Source: Streptomyces polyasparticus (GTDB lineage Bacteria; Actinomycetota; Actinomycetes; Streptomycetales; Streptomycetaceae). Taken from it: a stretch of 64,000 nt of DNA. Positions within the stretch are counted from its first letter, which is position 1; each line of letters starts with the position of its first letter. The notes below the pieces were generated by a model that worked only from the letters and a program-made list of their open reading frames with translations, was not told the origin of the DNA and ran no database searches. Below, piece by piece: positions 43,302 to 50,916 of this stretch. The stretch spans positions 1 to 64,000 of the forward strand of contig NZ_JACTVJ010000011.1 of assembly GCF_014493765.1 (NCBI RefSeq), in the 5' to 3' direction. The position numbers and the translations under genes are program-made.

Positions 43302-44371
43302 GCGGGCTGCACGGACACGGCCTGGTCCTCGGCAAGTTCTATCCGCCCCATGCCGGCCATCACCATCTCGTACGGACCGCCGCGGCGCGCTGCGAGCGGC
43401 TGACCGTGCTCGTGTGCGCGGCCTCGGTGGAGTCCGTATCCCTCGAGGACCGCGTCGCCTGGATGCGCGAGGTGCATCCGGACGTCACGGTGGTCGGAGC
43501 CGTCGACGACATCCCGGTGGATCTGCACGACCCCGAGGTGTGGGCCGCGCACATGGCGGTCTTCCGTGCGGCCGTGCCGGACGAGGTCGACGCGGTGTTC
43601 ACCTCGGAGGCGTACGGGGACGAGCTGGCGCGGCGGTTCGGGGCGCGGCACGAGTGTGTCGACGTGTCGAGGTCCCGCTTTCCCGTCTCGGGGACGGCCG
43701 TGCGCAAGGATCCCGTGGGCAACTGGGAGTTCCTGGCCGGGCCCGTACGCGCCGCGCTGGCGCGCCGGGTCGTCGTGCTCGGGGCCGAGTCCACCGGGAC
43801 GACCACGATGGCGCGGGCACTGACGGAGCACTACCGGGCGCGCGGTGGTGTCTGGGCCGGGACGCGCTGTGTGGACGAGTACGGACGGGACTTCAGTGAG
43901 CGGAAGCTGGCGGAGCTGTGGGCGGTGCGGCCAGGGGCGGAATGGGCCGAAGTCTCTTTCTCCTCGGCCGAGTTCCCCGTGATCGCGCGCGAGCAGCGGC
44001 GGCGCGAGGACGCGGCCGCCCGGCTCGGCTCGCCCGTGCTCTTCTGCGACACCGACGCCTTCGCGACGACGATCTGGCACGAGCGGTACATGGGCGGCCC
44101 CTACCCGGCCGCACCCGAGCCCGCAGGGCAGCACCTGTGGCTGCTCACCGACCACGAAGGGGTGGCCTTCGAGGACGACGGGCTGCGGGAGGGCGAGGAG
44201 CTGCGGCCCTGGATGACCGCACGCTTCCGTTCCGAACTCGTCCGTACCGGCCGGGACTTCCGTGTTCTGACCGGGGCACACGACGACCGCCTCGCCCGAG
44301 CCGTGGCCGCGGTGGACGAACTGCTCGGTGCCGGCTGGCACTTCACCGATCCGCTCCCGGAGAAGCGATGA
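43298..44371 (+). CDS. nadR: NadR-type NMN adenylyltransferase / ribosylnicotinamide kinase-like protein
   Basis: 357 residues, GTG 43298. The N-terminal nucleotidyltransferase domain has the dinucleotide motif 'GKFYPPHAGHHHLVRTA' (residues ~12-28) and 'VSGTAVRKDP' near residue 130. The C-terminal kinase domain has a P-loop GAESTGTTT at 162-170, in which Thr168 replaces the catalytic Lys of GxxxxGK(S/T), followed by 'VLFCDTDAFATTIWHERY'. It lacks the E. coli DNA-binding N-terminus. Expected role: trap and convert PnuC-imported NR to NMN and NAD. Whether the kinase works without the Lys is open. Overlaps nrtR by ATGA. Confidence 0.88.
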   Translation: MSGLHGHGLVLGKFYPPHAGHHHLVRTAAARCERLTVLVCAASVESVSLEDRVAWMREVHPDVTVVGAVDDIPVDLHDPEVWAAHMAVFRAAVPDEVDAVFTSEAYGDELARRFGARHECVDVSRSRFPVSGTAVRKDPVGNWEFLAGPVRAALARRVVVLGAESTGTTTMARALTEHYRARGGVWAGTRCVDEYGRDFSERKLAELWAVRPGAEWAEVSFSSAEFPVIAREQRRREDAAARLGSPVLFCDTDAFATTIWHERYMGGPYPAAPEPAGQHLWLLTDHEGVAFEDDGLREGEELRPWMTARFRSELVRTGRDFRVLTGAHDDRLARAVAAVDELLGAGWHFTDPLPEKR

Positions 44372-45138
44372 ACGCGACCGTGCCCGAAGGGGAGGCGACC
44401 GTGCCCGAGGGGTACGACCCTCATGCTTTTGCCCCGTTCGCCGTCACCGTCGACCTCGCCGTGTTCACCGTGCGGGACGGCGCGCTGCAGGTGCTGCTCG
44501 TCGAGCGCGGGCAGGAGCCGTACGCGGGGAGGTGGGCGCTGCCGGGCGGATTCGTCCTGCCCGTGGAGTCCGCGGAGAGCGCCGCGTGGCGTGAACTCGC
44601 CGAGGAGACAGGGATCTCGGACCTGTCCGGACTGCATCTGGAGCAGTTGCGCACCTACAGCGAACCCGATCGCGACCCCCGAATGCGCGTGGTGTCCGTG
44701 GCCTTCGCGGCGCTCGGGCCCGATCTGCCCGAGCCGCGGGGCGGCGGGGACGCGGCGCGGGCCGAGTGGCGGCCGTACGGGAGCTGCGGGGCGCTGGCCT
44801 TCGACCACGACATGATCCTCGCCGACGCGCACGACCGCATCGGCGCCAAGCTCGAATACAGCTGTCTGGCCACCTCCTTCCTGTCGGCGGAGTTCACGCT
44901 CGGCGAGCTGCAGCAGGTGTACGAGACCGTCTGGGGCACAGCGCTCGACCGGCCCAACTTCCGGCGCAAGGTCCTCGCGACCCCCGGCTTCGTGGAGCCG
45001 GTGCCCGGCGGCGCGCGGCTGACCGGCGGGCGCGGCAAACCCGCGGCGCTGTACCGGGCGGGGGACGCCACCGCCCTTCACCCACCTCTGCTGCGCCCCG
45101 CACTGCGCGGTGCCCGACCGGAAGGACGTACCTCATGA
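44368..45138 (+). CDS. nrtR: NrtR-type Nudix transcriptional regulator
   Basis: 256 residues, ATG 44368. A Nudix domain spans residues ~20-165 and its box is fully canonical (Gly61, Glu67, then REL-A-EE-T-G-I at 75-83). A C-terminal winged helix follows (SFLSAEFTLGELQQVYETVW, then DRPNFRRKVLATPGFVEPVP), diagnostic of NrtR. NrtR regulators bind ADP-ribose or related NAD metabolites and release NAD-gene operators. An operator-like repeat precedes pnuC, the first gene of this operon, so autoregulation is likely. The intact box leaves enzymatic activity possible. Overlaps the next gene by ATGA. Confidence 0.92.
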   Translation: MNATVPEGEATVPEGYDPHAFAPFAVTVDLAVFTVRDGALQVLLVERGQEPYAGRWALPGGFVLPVESAESAAWRELAEETGISDLSGLHLEQLRTYSEPDRDPRMRVVSVAFAALGPDLPEPRGGGDAARAEWRPYGSCGALAFDHDMILADAHDRIGAKLEYSCLATSFLSAEFTLGELQQVYETVWGTALDRPNFRRKVLATPGFVEPVPGGARLTGGRGKPAALYRAGDATALHPPLLRPALRGARPEGRTS

Positions 45139-46148
45139 ACCACCCTGTGAAGCAGGCCGCCACCGGATCGCTGATCGGGCTCGCGCTGGGGGATGCGCTG
45201 GGGTTTCCGACGGAGTTCAAGGACGTGCCGTCGATCCTCTCGGCGTACGGGCCATGGCGCTCGCTCGACCTGCCCGAGCCGGCGATCGTCACCGATGACA
45301 CGCAGATGACCCTTGCCCTGGGGCGGGGGCTGCGAGCGGCGATGGGCCGGGGGGTGCTCGGGCCCAAGCGGATGGAGCACGCGGTACGGCCGGAGTTCGT
45401 GGAGTGGTACCACTCACCAGAGAACAACCGCGCGCCGGGCCGGACTTGTCTGGTGGCGTGCCGTCTGCTGGACAGCGAGCGGCCGTGGCAGCAGGCGAGC
45501 CAGATCGGCTCCAAGGGCTGTGGCGCGAACATGCGGGTGGCGCCGGTCGGGCTCGTGCCCGGGCTGAGCGAGGAACAGCGGGCGGGGGCCGCGCAGTTGC
45601 AGTCCGCGCTCACGCACGGGCATCCGACGGCGCTCGCGGCGTCCGATCTGACGGCGCGGGCCGTGTATCTCCTTGCGCAGGGCGCGGATCCGACGGCGCT
45701 GATCGGTCTGCTGCGGTCGTACGCCCTGGAGAACCGCTCCACGTATCACGCGCGGTGGCTCGGCGACTTGTGGACGTACAGCCAGGACCCGACGCCGGAG
45801 CACTTCATCGAGCGGGGCTGGGACGAGTGCCTGGCGATCCTGTCGCGGCTCGCGGAGGCGGTGGCCACGGCGAACGAGGAGACGGATCCGTGCCTGGCGA
45901 CGGGGGAGGGCTGGATCGCCGAAGAGGCCTTCGCCACCGGGCTGTTGTGCTTCCTGCTCTTTCCGTCGGATCCGGTGACGGCGCTGCGGCGGGCGGCGGT
46001 GTCGTCGGGCGACTCGGACTCGCTGGCGTGCCTGGCGGGAGCGTTCGCCGGGGCGCACCTGGGGGCGTCCTGCTGGCCCGCCGAGTGGGCGGAACGGATC
46101 GAATACCGCAGCGAGCTGGTCGCGCTCGGGGCGCTGTGGGATGCGTGA
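45135..46148 (+). CDS. ADP-ribosylglycohydrolase (DraG/ARH family)
   Basis: 337 residues, ATG 45135 overlapping the nrtR stop. The N-terminus 'QAATGSLIGLALGDALGFPTEF' and the metal-site motifs TDDTQM (residues 53-58) and GDSDSLA (292-298) are those of the DraG/ARH3 fold with a di-Mg centre. The family cleaves ADP-ribose from proteins, from O-acetyl-ADP-ribose or from nucleic acids; the substrate here is unknown. Coupled to the regulator that senses ADP-ribose, it may supply that signal. Overlaps the following gene by eight bases. Confidence 0.9.
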   Translation: MNHPVKQAATGSLIGLALGDALGFPTEFKDVPSILSAYGPWRSLDLPEPAIVTDDTQMTLALGRGLRAAMGRGVLGPKRMEHAVRPEFVEWYHSPENNRAPGRTCLVACRLLDSERPWQQASQIGSKGCGANMRVAPVGLVPGLSEEQRAGAAQLQSALTHGHPTALAASDLTARAVYLLAQGADPTALIGLLRSYALENRSTYHARWLGDLWTYSQDPTPEHFIERGWDECLAILSRLAEAVATANEETDPCLATGEGWIAEEAFATGLLCFLLFPSDPVTALRRAAVSSGDSDSLACLAGAFAGAHLGASCWPAEWAERIEYRSELVALGALWDA

Positions 46149-46911
46149 GCTCGCCGCTGCCGGGGTGCCCCCGGTCGACCTCGCGCCCGTGATCGCGGAG
46201 CAGCCCGACCCGCTGCTCTTCGCCACCGTCTCCGGCGCCCACCTCTACGGATTCCCGTCACAGGACTCCGACGTCGATCTGCGCGGCGTCCATCTGCTGC
46301 CCACCGAGGCGCTGGTCGGGCTGCGCGAGCCGGAGGAGACGCGGTCGCGGATGTGGGTGCGGGACGGGGTCGAGATGGATCTCGTCACGCACGACCTGCG
46401 CAAGTTCGTACGGCTGATGCTGCGGCGCAACGGATACGTGCTGGAGCAGTTGCTGTCGCCCCTCGTGGTGCACACCGGCGCGGCGCACGCCGAACTCGCC
46501 GCCCTCGCGCCCGCGGTGCTGACCGGCAACCACGCCCACCACTACCGCGGGTTCGCGAACACGCAGACGCGGCTGTTCGAGAAGACGGGTGAGCTCAAGC
46601 CGCTGCTCTACGCGTTCCGTGTGCTGCTCACGGGGGTGCACCTCATGCGGTCGGGGCAGGTCGTCGCCGATCTGCCGACGCTGGTCGGCCTGGTGGACGC
46701 GCCCGCGTACCTGCCCGAGCTGATCGAGGCGAAGGCCTCCGCCGAGCACGGGGCCGCCGAGGTGGACCACGGGCGGGTGGTGGCCGATCTGGAGGCGTTG
46801 CACGCCGTGCTCGACGCGACGCAGGCGCACTCGTCGCTGCCGGCCGAGCCCGACCCGTCGGCGTACGACGCGCTGCACGATTTCGTCGTACGGGTGCGGC
46901 TGGGGCGCTGA
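46141..46911 (+). CDS. RlaP-like nucleotidyltransferase (DNA polymerase beta superfamily), copy A
   Basis: 256 residues, ATG 46141. The pol-beta-type active site is visible: 'SGAHLYGFPSQDSDVDLRGV' with Gly32, Ser43, Asp44 and Asp46, and a third acid probably in 'GVEMDLVTHDL'. The rest is helical. It resembles the COG3541/RlaP family which, from memory, is linked to bacterial RNA-repair gene sets. The acceptor molecule is unknown. It ends the pnuC operon and is closely related in layout to the gene at 47563-48255. Confidence 0.85.
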   Translation: MRELAAAGVPPVDLAPVIAEQPDPLLFATVSGAHLYGFPSQDSDVDLRGVHLLPTEALVGLREPEETRSRMWVRDGVEMDLVTHDLRKFVRLMLRRNGYVLEQLLSPLVVHTGAAHAELAALAPAVLTGNHAHHYRGFANTQTRLFEKTGELKPLLYAFRVLLTGVHLMRSGQVVADLPTLVGLVDAPAYLPELIEAKASAEHGAAEVDHGRVVADLEALHAVLDATQAHSSLPAEPDPSAYDALHDFVVRVRLGR

Positions 46912-46942
46912 GCCCCGGGAGGCAGGGCGGCGGCCACCGGGC

Positions 46943-47530
46943 TCAGACCTCCCGTACCCGCGCATGCAGATGCATGTCGTGGCGCCCGTCGTCGTGGACG
47001 GCAGCGCTGCGTTTGGTGCCCTCCGCGGCGTAGCCGGACTTGGTGGCGACGCGGCAGGAGGCGTGGTTGCGGGTCGAGTGGTCGAGGGCCAGGCGGTGGA
47101 ACCCGGCGTACCGCAGGGCCCAGTCGGTCAGCGTCCGCACGGCGCCGGTCGCCACGCCCCTGCCGCGGGCGCCGGGCAGGACCCAGTACGCGACCTCGGC
47201 GGTGCCGTCGTCGAGGTCCCAGTCGCGCAGGGCGATCCGGCCGAGCACCTCGCCGTCCCCGCCCGCCACGGCCCAGTGCCCGCCGCGCTCGGCCGCCCAG
47301 TCCTCGCGGTAGGCGGCGAACCATGCCAGGACGTCGGCCTCGCAGGACGGGCGGCGGGTGTGCCAGCGGCGCATCTCCTCGTCCTGGTAGGCGGAGAGGA
47401 AGACCGGTGCGTCGGCCCCGCTCCAGGGGCGGAGCAACAAGCCGTCGGAGGAGCCGAGTTCGGGCTGAGGGCGGCCGCCGGCGAGCGAGCCGGAGGTGAT
47501 GGTGGGCGGTGTCGACAAGGCGCGCGGCAT
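46943..47530 (-). CDS. GNAT-family N-acetyltransferase
   Basis: 195 residues from ATG 47530; the frame is open further upstream and the start is not certain. 'LLLRPWSGADAPVFLSAYQDEE', 'WVLPGARGRGVATGAVRTLTDWAL' (part; acetyl-CoA loop R-G-R-G-V-A), and 'FHRLALDHSTRNHASCRVATKSGY' (part) are the RimJ/RimL-like GNAT blocks. Likely acetylates an N-terminus or small amine. It lies between two RlaP-like genes, convergent with copy A and in the same direction as copy B. Confidence 0.88.
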   Translation of the reverse strand: MPRALSTPPTITSGSLAGGRPQPELGSSDGLLLRPWSGADAPVFLSAYQDEEMRRWHTRRPSCEADVLAWFAAYREDWAAERGGHWAVAGGDGEVLGRIALRDWDLDDGTAEVAYWVLPGARGRGVATGAVRTLTDWALRYAGFHRLALDHSTRNHASCRVATKSGYAAEGTKRSAAVHDDGRHDMHLHARVREV

Positions 47531-47562
47531 GGCGGAAGGCCACCCGACGGCGGGGCCTCGCG

Positions 47563-48255
47563 TCAAGCGATCGCCGAGCGGTGGCGTACGCGGAAGAGGA
47601 AGTCCTCCACCGCCGCTGTGTCCGGATCTGCCGGCAGCGGCGACTTGGCGGCGGCCGCGGCGGCCTCGTCCGCGAGCGTGTTCATGCGGCGTTCCACCTC
47701 GGCCCAGGACACCTCGCCCCGCTTCACCGCGAGCAGGTCGTCGCGGGCCGGACCCACGTCGATGACCAGCTCGCCCGTGCGCAGCAGATCGCGGCAGGAC
47801 ATCAGGAGCCGGAGCAGGTGCATCGCGTGCTTCCAGCGCGGGGCGCCGTGCGTACGGACGTCCGCGTCCAGCTTCTTGCGCTGGCCGAGCGCATAGCGGG
47901 CGAAGGTGTCGTGGGCGCGCAGGGAGAGGAACGCGCCGCGCAGGGCGATCAGTTCGCGGCCCGTGTCGTTGATGCGCTCGACGAGCGGGGAGTGCAGGCA
48001 CTCCAGGATGTTGGGGTTGGCGCGCAGGGCCAGTTCGCAGAAGCGCTCCAGCTCCCACGAGAACTGCTCCGGCTCGGGACCCTCGATGTGCGTCGGGGGC
48101 TTGGCGAACCGCCAGAACAGCGGGGTCGGGGCGAGGAAGACACCCCTGCGGTCGGTGTCGCTGGTCTCCGTGGCCAGGCCGAAGGCGCGTGAGCCCATCA
48201 CGCAGGAGTAGACGGTGTGGTCGCGGATCAGGGCCACCTGGTCTTCGGGAAGCAT
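47563..48255 (-). CDS. RlaP-like nucleotidyltransferase, copy B
   Basis: 230 residues, ATG at 48255. The active-site motif is 'GSRAFGLATETSDTDRRGVF' with Gly21, Ser22, Asp33 and Asp35. The downstream helical part has 'KKLDADVRTHGAPRWKHAMHLLRLL' (part) and an N-terminal/C-terminal order matching copy A (46141-46911). The two are paralogues on opposite strands with a GNAT gene between them. Function inferred only by family: transfer of a nucleotide to an unknown acceptor. Confidence 0.85.
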   Translation of the reverse strand: MLPEDQVALIRDHTVYSCVMGSRAFGLATETSDTDRRGVFLAPTPLFWRFAKPPTHIEGPEPEQFSWELERFCELALRANPNILECLHSPLVERINDTGRELIALRGAFLSLRAHDTFARYALGQRKKLDADVRTHGAPRWKHAMHLLRLLMSCRDLLRTGELVIDVGPARDDLLAVKRGEVSWAEVERRMNTLADEAAAAAAKSPLPADPDTAAVEDFLFRVRHRSAIA

Positions 48256-48264
48256 GGCGCGAGG

Positions 48265-48723
48265 TTACGCCAGGCTGATCGAGTCCCCCTCCACATTTAT
48301 CTTCCGCGCCGCCAGCGGACGCGGGGCCGGTCCGCCCTGTACGGACGCGTCGTCCAGGGCGTACTTGCTGCCGTGGCAGGCGCAGTTGATGGTGCCGTCC
48401 TCGACGTTGGCCACCGTGCAGCCCGAGTGGGTGCACACCGCCGAGAAGGCCTTGAAGTCGCCGGCGGCGGGCTGGGTCACCACGACCTTCTCGGCCTCGA
48501 AGACCTTGCCGCCGCCCACCTCGATCTCCGAGGTCTTCGCCAACTCCGCACCGCCGCCCGGCTTTTCCTCCCCGCCCGGCGACTCCTGGCCGCTCGGCTG
48601 CCCGTCGTCGGTCCCGGCCGGCGGCTCCGGCTCCGGCTGCTCGTTCCCGTACTCCTGGCAGCCCGCCACGACCGGGATCGCGAGCGCACCCGCGGCGAGG
48701 ACCGTGCGTCGCCGAGTCGTCAT
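48265..48723 (-). CDS. Rieske [2Fe-2S] lipoprotein
   Basis: 152 residues, ATG at 48723. RRR at 4-6 and a short hydrophobic core end in the lipobox VVAGC (Cys22), so Tat export and lipid anchoring are likely. A Pro/Glu/Gly-rich linker (~25-60) follows. The Rieske cluster ligands are CTH (Cys97, His99) and CACH (Cys114, His117), with Cys102 and Cys116 forming the usual disulfide. An extracytoplasmic electron carrier. The DUF6529 membrane protein just upstream on the same strand is its likely partner. Confidence 0.92.
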   Translation of the reverse strand: MTTRRRTVLAAGALAIPVVAGCQEYGNEQPEPEPPAGTDDGQPSGQESPGGEEKPGGGAELAKTSEIEVGGGKVFEAEKVVVTQPAAGDFKAFSAVCTHSGCTVANVEDGTINCACHGSKYALDDASVQGGPAPRPLAARKINVEGDSISLA

Positions 48724-48758
48724 GTCGTCTCCCCGATCCCGGACGCCAGGTCATTTCC

Positions 48759-48808
48759 GCTCTCGTACGTCGTCACGTCGTTGCTGCTCTCGTACGTCGT
48801 CACGTCGT
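48759..48808. repeat. 23-bp direct repeat, two copies
   Basis: GCTCTCGTACGTCGTCACGTCGT occurs at 48759-48781 and 48786-48808 (only four bases between). The second copy overlaps the last codons of the DUF6529 gene. The repeat contains the palindrome TACGTCGT...; no function is evident. It may have arisen by slippage. Confidence 0.85.
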
Positions 48809-49390
48809 CACCCCGAACGTGCGGAAGAACCACAGAGCGGAGGTCACCCACACCACCGCGAGGCCGGCGAACACCGCACCGCCGACCAGGGGGAGCAGCC
48901 AGCCCGGCAGGCGTTCGTGGCGCAGGAGCAGCATCTTGGCCGTGAACGCTCCGAAGAAGAAGCAGCCGAGCAGCGAGTGCCACATGACCCGGGTGTCGAA
49001 GGTCTGATAGCCGAGCGCGTACAGGCAGTGCACCGCCACCGGGACCGCGAGCAGGAAGGCGATACGGCCCGACCAGCGGTGCAGCCCCGGCATCCAGGGC
49101 GCGGAGCGGACGCCCGGCAGCCGCCCGTACATCGCGAGCGCGGTCACGAACTGGACCACGGCGAAGGCGAACGCCCCGGTTCCCAGCCAGGACTTGACCG
49201 CCCCCGTACTGGAGAACCCCGCCAGGTTGAAGGAGGTGCCGGCCGGATCATGGGCCTTGCCGTACACCCCGAGGCCCACCGCGACCAGCCCGGCCGCGAA
49301 GACGGGCACCAGATAGCGCGCCGGGTGCGGGCTGCCGTGGGCCGGAGGTGAGGGGAAGCCCTGTGTGACGGCGTTGGGGTCGACGCTCAT
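48800..49390 (-). CDS. DUF6529-type multi-pass membrane protein
   Basis: 196 residues, ATG at 49390. Five hydrophobic segments can be seen, beginning 'YLVPVFAAGLVAVGLGVYG'. Histidines placed in membrane helices ('LHRWSGRIAFLLAVPVAVHCLYALG' (part) and 'RVMWHSLLGCFFFGAFTAKMLLLRH' (part)) resemble cytochrome b561 or ferric-reductase haem helices. It precedes the Rieske lipoprotein on the same strand (76-bp gap), and I infer a two-component membrane electron-transfer unit. Confidence 0.82.
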   Translation of the reverse strand: MSVDPNAVTQGFPSPPAHGSPHPARYLVPVFAAGLVAVGLGVYGKAHDPAGTSFNLAGFSSTGAVKSWLGTGAFAFAVVQFVTALAMYGRLPGVRSAPWMPGLHRWSGRIAFLLAVPVAVHCLYALGYQTFDTRVMWHSLLGCFFFGAFTAKMLLLRHERLPGWLLPLVGGAVFAGLAVVWVTSALWFFRTFGVTT

Positions 49391-49446
49391 GCCGTGTTCC
49401 CGCCTCTCGGAACGCGCGGATGTCGGAAGGAAGGCCGGGGAGGAGG

Positions 49447-50118
49447 TCAGGGAGTGACCGGTCGTGCGGTGAGGTCCTCGCCCGTCACCGAGCCCGAGGC
49501 CGGGTCGATCTCCGGGGCCGGTTCGCGGGTGCCGTCGCGTGTGAGGATGCCGACCTGGTCGCCGTTCGGCAGCACGATCCAGCCGCCGTCAAGGCGGGCG
49601 CCCCGTACGGTCTGTGTCGCCCGGTACAGGCCCGAGGGCTTCTTCGCCCGGTCGGCGGTGAAGGCGAAGGTCTTCTTGTCGACCTTTGCCGTGCCGGTCA
49701 GTTTGTCGCCTTCCGGAGCGGCTTCGAGCGTTGCGCCGTTCTTGCCGGTCAGCTTCATCGAACCGTCCCCGGCGACATCGCCCTTCAGCCAGGACTCACG
49801 GTTGCGCCCGTCGCAGAAGTACGCGACGGCCTTGCCGTCCCGTACGGTCACCGCGATCGCCGAGGAGTCGTCGTCGGTACGGCCCGCGTAGTCGGCGTCG
49901 GGAGCCTGGGTTTTCGTCGGCGTCGGCGTGGGCGTCGGCGCCTCGCTCGTGGGCGGGGCGCTGGGCCGCGGGCTCGGGCTCGCGGTCGGGTTCGGCGTCG
50001 GCGGGGCCTGGTCGCCGGCCGGTGTGGTCTTCTCGCCCGTCGTCGCATTGAGCGTCAGCAGGAGCAGCGCGAGCAGCAGCCCGCCGAGAAGGGTGAAGAG
50101 GGGTCCTGAGCGCTTCAT
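49447..50118 (-). CDS. Membrane-anchored unknown protein with Pro/Thr-rich stalk
   Basis: 223 residues, ATG at 50118 preceded by GGGGGAGG; the longer upstream frame is rejected. Residues ~6-25 are a membrane anchor (LFTLLGGLLLALLLLTLNA). A Pro/Thr/Ser stalk (~35-80) and a beta-rich extracytoplasmic domain follow (IAVTVRDGKAVAYFCDGRN; GATLEAAPEGDKLTGTAKVD). I do not recognise the domain. It looks like a cell-surface or envelope protein; similar ones are common in Streptomyces. Confidence 0.75.
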   Translation of the reverse strand: MKRSGPLFTLLGGLLLALLLLTLNATTGEKTTPAGDQAPPTPNPTASPSPRPSAPPTSEAPTPTPTPTKTQAPDADYAGRTDDDSSAIAVTVRDGKAVAYFCDGRNRESWLKGDVAGDGSMKLTGKNGATLEAAPEGDKLTGTAKVDKKTFAFTADRAKKPSGLYRATQTVRGARLDGGWIVLPNGDQVGILTRDGTREPAPEIDPASGSVTGEDLTARPVTP

Positions 50119-50237
50119 ACGAGCCTCCCCCGAGGCGCAAAAAGCTGAGCCCACCCATGCAAGCGGACCCGGTACGCCACCGTCCAGAGGGGTGCACGGT
50201 CCGGTTTGCGAAAAGTGGCAGGAGTGCGGGGATCGGG

Positions 50238-50265
50238 TGACATTTGACCTGTCAACGCTAGGTGG
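50238..50265 (+). promoter_or_regulatory. Candidate promoter of the YidB-like gene
   Basis: GTGACA (50238-50243), 16-bp spacer, TAGGTG (50260-50265), about 57 bp before ATG 50322. The spacer holds the small palindrome TTGAC-CT-GTCAA (50245-50256), which could be a repressor site. Moderate match to vegetative promoters only. Confidence 0.4.
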
Positions 50266-50321
50266 GGGCTTCGTGCGGTACGCGCGGCGGAGCCCGGCCA
50301 CACCTCTGGAAAGGCGAGACC

Positions 50322-50744
50322 ATGGCGGGTAACAGCGGACCGGACCTCGGCAGCCTCCTCGGCGGCCTGCTCGGCGGCGGACAGGGCGGCTCGGCGGGCG
50401 GCGGGGGCAATATCCTCGCGCAGCTGCTGCAGGCCTTCATGAGCGGTGGATCCGGCGGCAACAACCCGCTGTCGGGCCTGCTCGAAGGCCTCAACAAGGC
50501 CGGCCTCACCGAGCAGACCGGCTCCTGGGTCGGCACCGGCGAAAACCAGCCCGTGACCGGAGCCCAGGTCCAGGAGGCGCTGCCGACGGACACTCTGCAC
50601 GAGGTCGCCGAGAAGCACGGCATCACCGAGGAGCAGGCCGCGAACGAGATCGCCGCCCAGCTGCCCCAGGTCGTCGACAAGCTGACGCCGTCCGGCCAGC
50701 TGCCCACGTCGCTCGACGAGCTGATGAAGCAGCAGAACCTCTGA
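50322..50744 (+). CDS. YidB/DUF937 family protein
   Basis: 140 residues, ATG 50322 with 'aaaggcgag' upstream; the frame extends to 50262. The first ~65 residues are Gly-rich (LGSLLGGLLGGGQGGSAGGG). The conserved part is 'TGSWVGTGENQPVTGAQVQEAL' (part), the YidB/DUF937 hallmark, then 'VAEKHGITEEQAANEIAAQLP'. Family function is unknown. It has its own promoter-like sequence and a strong terminator, so it is probably monocistronic. Confidence 0.85.
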   Translation: MAGNSGPDLGSLLGGLLGGGQGGSAGGGGNILAQLLQAFMSGGSGGNNPLSGLLEGLNKAGLTEQTGSWVGTGENQPVTGAQVQEALPTDTLHEVAEKHGITEEQAANEIAAQLPQVVDKLTPSGQLPTSLDELMKQQNL

Positions 50745-50789
50745 GCAGCGGATCCCCGAGGCCCCGACCGGCCGACCACTTCTCCTCCC

Positions 50790-50823
50790 GCGCGGCGCCC
50801 GTCTCGGCAGACGGGCGCCGCGC
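50790..50823 (+). terminator. Terminator after the YidB-like gene
   Basis: Perfect 15-bp stem GCGCGGCGCCCGTCT / AGACGGGCGCCGCGC with a CGGC loop, in the 172-bp gap before aroH. Confidence 0.8.
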
Positions 50824-50916
50824 GCTGTGTGCGCCCGCGCTGACTACGCTGTTCGGAGCACATCAGGAGCCGGCCTGCGGATCACGAGCAGGCGCACGCG
50901 GACAAGGAGCAGCACG

